From assembly GCA_947176115.1 (NCBI GenBank), contig CAMWPK010000067.1:1-7865 (forward strand): 7,865 nucleotides of DNA. Direction: 5' to 3'. The position numbers were made by a program, and so were the translations under genes. A model generated the notes under the pieces. That model was not told the DNA's origin. It made no database searches and saw only the letters and a list, made by a program, of their open reading frames with translations. Shown in pieces: positions 5,812-7,865 of the stretch (position 1 is its first letter; every line of letters starts with the position of its first letter). The stretch is from an uncultured Clostridia bacterium (GTDB lineage Bacteria > Bacillota > Clostridia > Christensenellales > UBA3700).

Positions 5812-7663
5812 TTTGCCCTCCCTCGTCTAGCGCTTGCGCCATATCGATAGTCTTCATCATCTTGTGCTGTTTGATGTGTTCGTCTATCAATTCCGCAAGT
5901 TTTTCATCCTTTTCTTCAAGCAAGCGCTTGAGATGTTCGTCAATATGTAAATCATGGTCGTCGTACTCGGCGACTTGAACTTCTTCTTTGCCAAAGTCAA
6001 GATTTTCTTTCATAGCCTTTTTGCGGTGACTTTCGTCAATATCTCTGCTTGACTCCCAGTTGCCAAAGCCCAAAATCTCAAGAATTTTGAGTTTGTTACG
6101 AGAGGATATAGCTCCGCTTTCGTCGTTGAAAATACCCATCTTTACAAGTTCGATTACCATATTTCTTTTGTTTTCCAAAGTATCCGTAAGTTCGTTCTCA
6201 TTGTCGAATACGAGATCGTCGCTTTGCAAATCGCTTGCCGTAAAGTACGCAAGTTCGACTTCGCCGTTGTCGCCTGAAAATCTCTTCATACGCTTGGTCT
6301 GACAAAACTGCTTATACAGTCTTAGCATTTGCTCGCAAATTCTCTTGATACCCATTCTCAAGGACGTCGTAGCTATCGACAGTCGGGTATCGTCTTGCTC
6401 GACAAGCAAACCTATGGCTTTACCCGACATCTGATTAAACACGTTGGAGTACTTGCTCAATTCGCTTACGCCGGATATCGTCGTAAATTCCGAAAGTATT
6501 CTCTCTTCTTCGTATTGAAAGTCTACCGGCACTCTTCCGCTCTCCAAAAGCCTTGGAGGCGTAGAGCCTTGACGGTATACCAACACCTTACCGGGAGATA
6601 ATCCCTCTTCTTCAAGATTGTCAGTATCTACAGAGCCGTCTTCAATGCTGAGTACGCCCATAGACAGTCTGTTGATAAATTCGTGCTTGCGGTTTTTGAT
6701 TGCATTGTACGCTCTTTGAAGCGGGATAAGTCGTTCTATTATACTCGAGCCGTAAAAGCATCCCAACTTATCGAGGCAAATTATCTTTGTAAACGGATAA
6801 CCTCTATTTTCGTTTATAACATTGATGTACGGCAGGTCGCCGTGGTACAGCAGTTTGTCGCCTGCGATGATACTCAACTCGCCGTTAGGCTTATCCGCCG
6901 TAGGTCGGGAGTACTTCTCTATCACCACGCACATATCGTGCGCTACGCCGTTTAGCGTATTGAAAGAATTGTCGTATATGATACCGCTTTGCGCCGAGTC
7001 AAGCGAAAATACGTTGACGTCCTCGCCCTTGACTTCGACTCCCCAAATATCCTTGATTTCGTCTACGTGATACGCTTTTGCGTGTATGATACTCATGCAA
7101 TCGTCAAGATTGGCTGTGCCTATATTGTCGGGGAAAATTTCGTACGGCGGGACGACTGATATATCCACGTCGCCCTCGCGCACCGCGCCTTTCTTGCTCT
7201 GTCCGATTACTCTTCCCTTTTCGCCTGCCCATACGGTCTTAAAAAAACAACTGCCCGTAACTTCGCTCCAACAACTGGCTTCGTTGAGCAAGCGAGGCAA
7301 GTCGTTTTCTTCGCATAGCGCTTTGACTATTTGCGTAGACAGCTTTGCCGTCTGCACGTCGCTGTCGTCGTTGCTAAAAGGTCTTACGCTTATTCCGCAC
7401 TTCAGACGGTTGAGTTTGGAAAGTCTTGTTTCGACAATTGACGCGATATGGTTGTATACCTCTCTCTCTTGCCAATAATATTGCTTGCCGTACTGCTCGA
7501 CGTCGCCCACGGGAGTTATCTCGGCATATTGGTTACCGCTGAAAAAATTCATATTAAGACGCCACTGCAATTCAAGCGGTTTTCGCTCCTGTCTGCGTCT
7601 TTCAAAATCTTTGCGCACTTCCTTGACTATGTCCTCGCTGAATTTACCGTTAAACTTTGTCAT
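5783..7663 (-). CDS. portal protein, P22 gp1-like
   Basis: With the ATG at 7663 the protein has 626 residues (P22 gp1 has 725). It would form the dodecameric DNA-entry ring at one capsid vertex and dock the terminase during packaging. Landmarks: a basic N-terminal helix, W-R-L-N-M-N-F-F-S-G-N-Q-Y (34-46), GSCFFKTVW (137-145), PPYEIFPDN (172-180), Y-G-S-S-I-I-E-R-L-I-P-L-Q-R-A-Y-N (304-320), SGVSELSKYS (397-406) and MSGKAIGLLVEQDDTRLS (412-429), then a long helix. The region near 560-605 has a cluster of His/Asp/Glu (His 570, 573, 577, 596, 600), common in Bacillota portals of this type. An alternative GTG at 7669 adds two residues, but GGGAG is spaced 9 bases from the ATG and only 3 from the GTG. 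The gene overlaps the short upstream ORF by 14 bases and the scaffold gene by 29. Confidence 0.93.
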   Translation of the reverse strand: MTKFNGKFSEDIVKEVRKDFERRRQERKPLELQWRLNMNFFSGNQYAEITPVGDVEQYGKQYYWQEREVYNHIASIVETRLSKLNRLKCGISVRPFSNDDSDVQTAKLSTQIVKALCEENDLPRLLNEASCWSEVTGSCFFKTVWAGEKGRVIGQSKKGAVREGDVDISVVPPYEIFPDNIGTANLDDCMSIIHAKAYHVDEIKDIWGVEVKGEDVNVFSLDSAQSGIIYDNSFNTLNGVAHDMCVVIEKYSRPTADKPNGELSIIAGDKLLYHGDLPYINVINENRGYPFTKIICLDKLGCFYGSSIIERLIPLQRAYNAIKNRKHEFINRLSMGVLSIEDGSVDTDNLEEEGLSPGKVLVYRQGSTPPRLLESGRVPVDFQYEEERILSEFTTISGVSELSKYSNVFNQMSGKAIGLLVEQDDTRLSIATTSLRMGIKRICEQMLRLYKQFCQTKRMKRFSGDNGEVELAYFTASDLQSDDLVFDNENELTDTLENKRNMVIELVKMGIFNDESGAISSRNKLKILEILGFGNWESSRDIDESHRKKAMKENLDFGKEEVQVAEYDDHDLHIDEHLKRLLEEKDEKLAELIDEHIKQHKMMKTIDMAQALDEGGQNGNSIIPTN

Positions 7664-7835
7664 TTCCACTTTCTCCCGTAATTGTTTTCTTAGTTTTTTT
7701 TCGTCTTGGGGTAAGCGCTAAGCCTATCTCTCCGTATAGCTGTCGCATACACTCCTCGCACAGATTGATGTACTGCCCTGCGCCCACTCCGTCGGGCGCA
7801 CCGGAAAAGCGAGCGAGGTGTCGGCAGTTGCCCAC
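7650..7835 (-). CDS. doubtful short basic protein with possible zinc-binding pairs; frame open to the right edge
   Basis: From a GTG at 7835 this frame codes 61 residues. It contains N-C-R-H-L (Cys4, His6) and L-C-E-E-C (Cys26, Cys29), a possible minimal zinc-binding arrangement, and ends in a very basic tail (TPRRKKTKKT). Upstream of the GTG the frame stays open for 10 more codons to base 7865, so the true start may lie outside the window and this could be the 3' end of a longer gene. An AGGGG-like sequence about 5 bases before the GTG could act as a ribosome site. The first half sits in a stretch of about 72% G+C with codons (CGC, CCC, CTG, GGG) uncommon in the neighbouring genes, so it may be the chance translation of a structured or repeated element. 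The 14-base overlap with the portal gene is compatible with a real upstream gene. Confidence 0.35.
   Translation of the reverse strand: MGNCRHLARFSGAPDGVGAGQYINLCEECMRQLYGEIGLALTPRRKKTKKTITGESGNDKV
7664..7677 (-). promoter_or_regulatory. ribosome binding site deciding the portal start
   Basis: GGGAG (7677-7673 on the minus strand) lies 9 bases before the ATG at 7663 but only 3 before a GTG at 7669. The ATG start is therefore preferred. The site sits inside the 3' end of the upstream short ORF, which would allow translational coupling if that ORF is expressed. Confidence 0.65.
7772..7828. repeat. nested inverted repeats in a G+C-rich segment
   Basis: An outer pair, ACTGCC (7772-7777) with GGCAGT (7823-7828), encloses a perfect 7-base-pair inverted repeat, TGCGCCC (7779-7785) with GGGCGCA (7794-7800), with an 8-base loop. 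A weaker pair, CACC (7799-7802) with GGTG (7817-7820), overlaps its end. A further copy of GCGCCC at 7837-7842 could compete for GGGCGC at 7794-7799. The block 7771-7846 is about 72% G+C (55 of 76 by my count), against about 43% elsewhere. It could be a structured RNA, a dispersed repeat, or chance pairing in G+C-rich DNA. Confidence 0.5.
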
Positions 7836-7865
7836 GGCGCCCCTGGTTTTGTTTGTTTGTATTAT

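Noticed and set aside
7086..7478. 130-codon plus-strand frame
   Set aside because: It is antisense to a well-supported portal gene, with Ser/Leu-rich shadow composition.
7772..7828. Inverted repeats as an intrinsic terminator for the minus-strand transcript
   Set aside because: No T-run follows the stem on the minus strand, and the portal gene lies just downstream.
1..7865. Stop-codon reassignment as in some gut phages
   Set aside because: TAA, TAG and TGA each end well-supported genes at the expected places.
1..7865. tRNA genes, CRISPR arrays, insertion sequences or integrase
   Set aside because: No cloverleaf pattern, spaced repeat array, transposase or recombinase motif was seen; coding sequence fills nearly the whole window.

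Overview
This window looks like the head-and-neck (virion assembly) cassette of a short-tailed, podovirus-type bacteriophage or prophage. Every supported gene lies on the minus strand, so the transcript reads from the right end (base 7865) to the left end (base 1). Junctions are phage-like: spacers of 1 to 30 bases, two overlaps, and a recognisable Shine-Dalgarno sequence before nearly every start. G+C is about 43% in the lines I counted. TAA, TAG and TGA are all used as stops, so no stop codon is reassigned. AGGAGG-type ribosome binding sites and a BhlA/UviB-like holin point to a Bacillota (Clostridia-like) host; this is inference, as no host gene is present.

In transcription order: (1) 7835-7650, a doubtful short basic ORF with Cys/His pairs, lying partly in an unusually G+C-rich, palindrome-rich stretch at the right edge; (2) 7663-5783, a P22 gp1-like portal protein; (3) 5811-5218, an acidic, helical protein in the scaffold position; (4) 5210-4044, an HK97-fold major capsid protein; (5) 4013-3699, a small unassigned protein; (6) 3690-3139, a P22 gp4-like head-tail adaptor; (7) 3137-1710, a beta-rich, propeller-like neck/hub protein comparable with P22 gp10; (8) 1680-1306, an unrecognised beta-rich protein; (9) 1285-284, a coiled-coil protein, possibly a tail needle or ejection protein; (10) 282 to the left edge, an incomplete holin that starts the lysis module.

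Portal, scaffold, coat, gp4-like adaptor and gp10-like hub is the order seen in phage P22. No tail tube, tail terminator or tape-measure gene lies between neck and holin, which supports a short tail. Portal, scaffold and coat would build the procapsid; adaptor and hub would close the portal after DNA packaging; the coiled-coil protein would act at the tail tip or during DNA delivery; the holin would start lysis. The terminase genes would be expected just beyond the right edge, and the endolysin beyond the left edge.

Points worth a second look are the G+C-rich structured segment at 7771-7846, strong depletion of GATC and total absence of GGCC, a capsid ribosome binding site embedded in the last codons of the scaffold gene, and three unassigned genes in an otherwise standard cassette. 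I do not see a clearly new biological system; most of the window is a divergent version of a known virion module.
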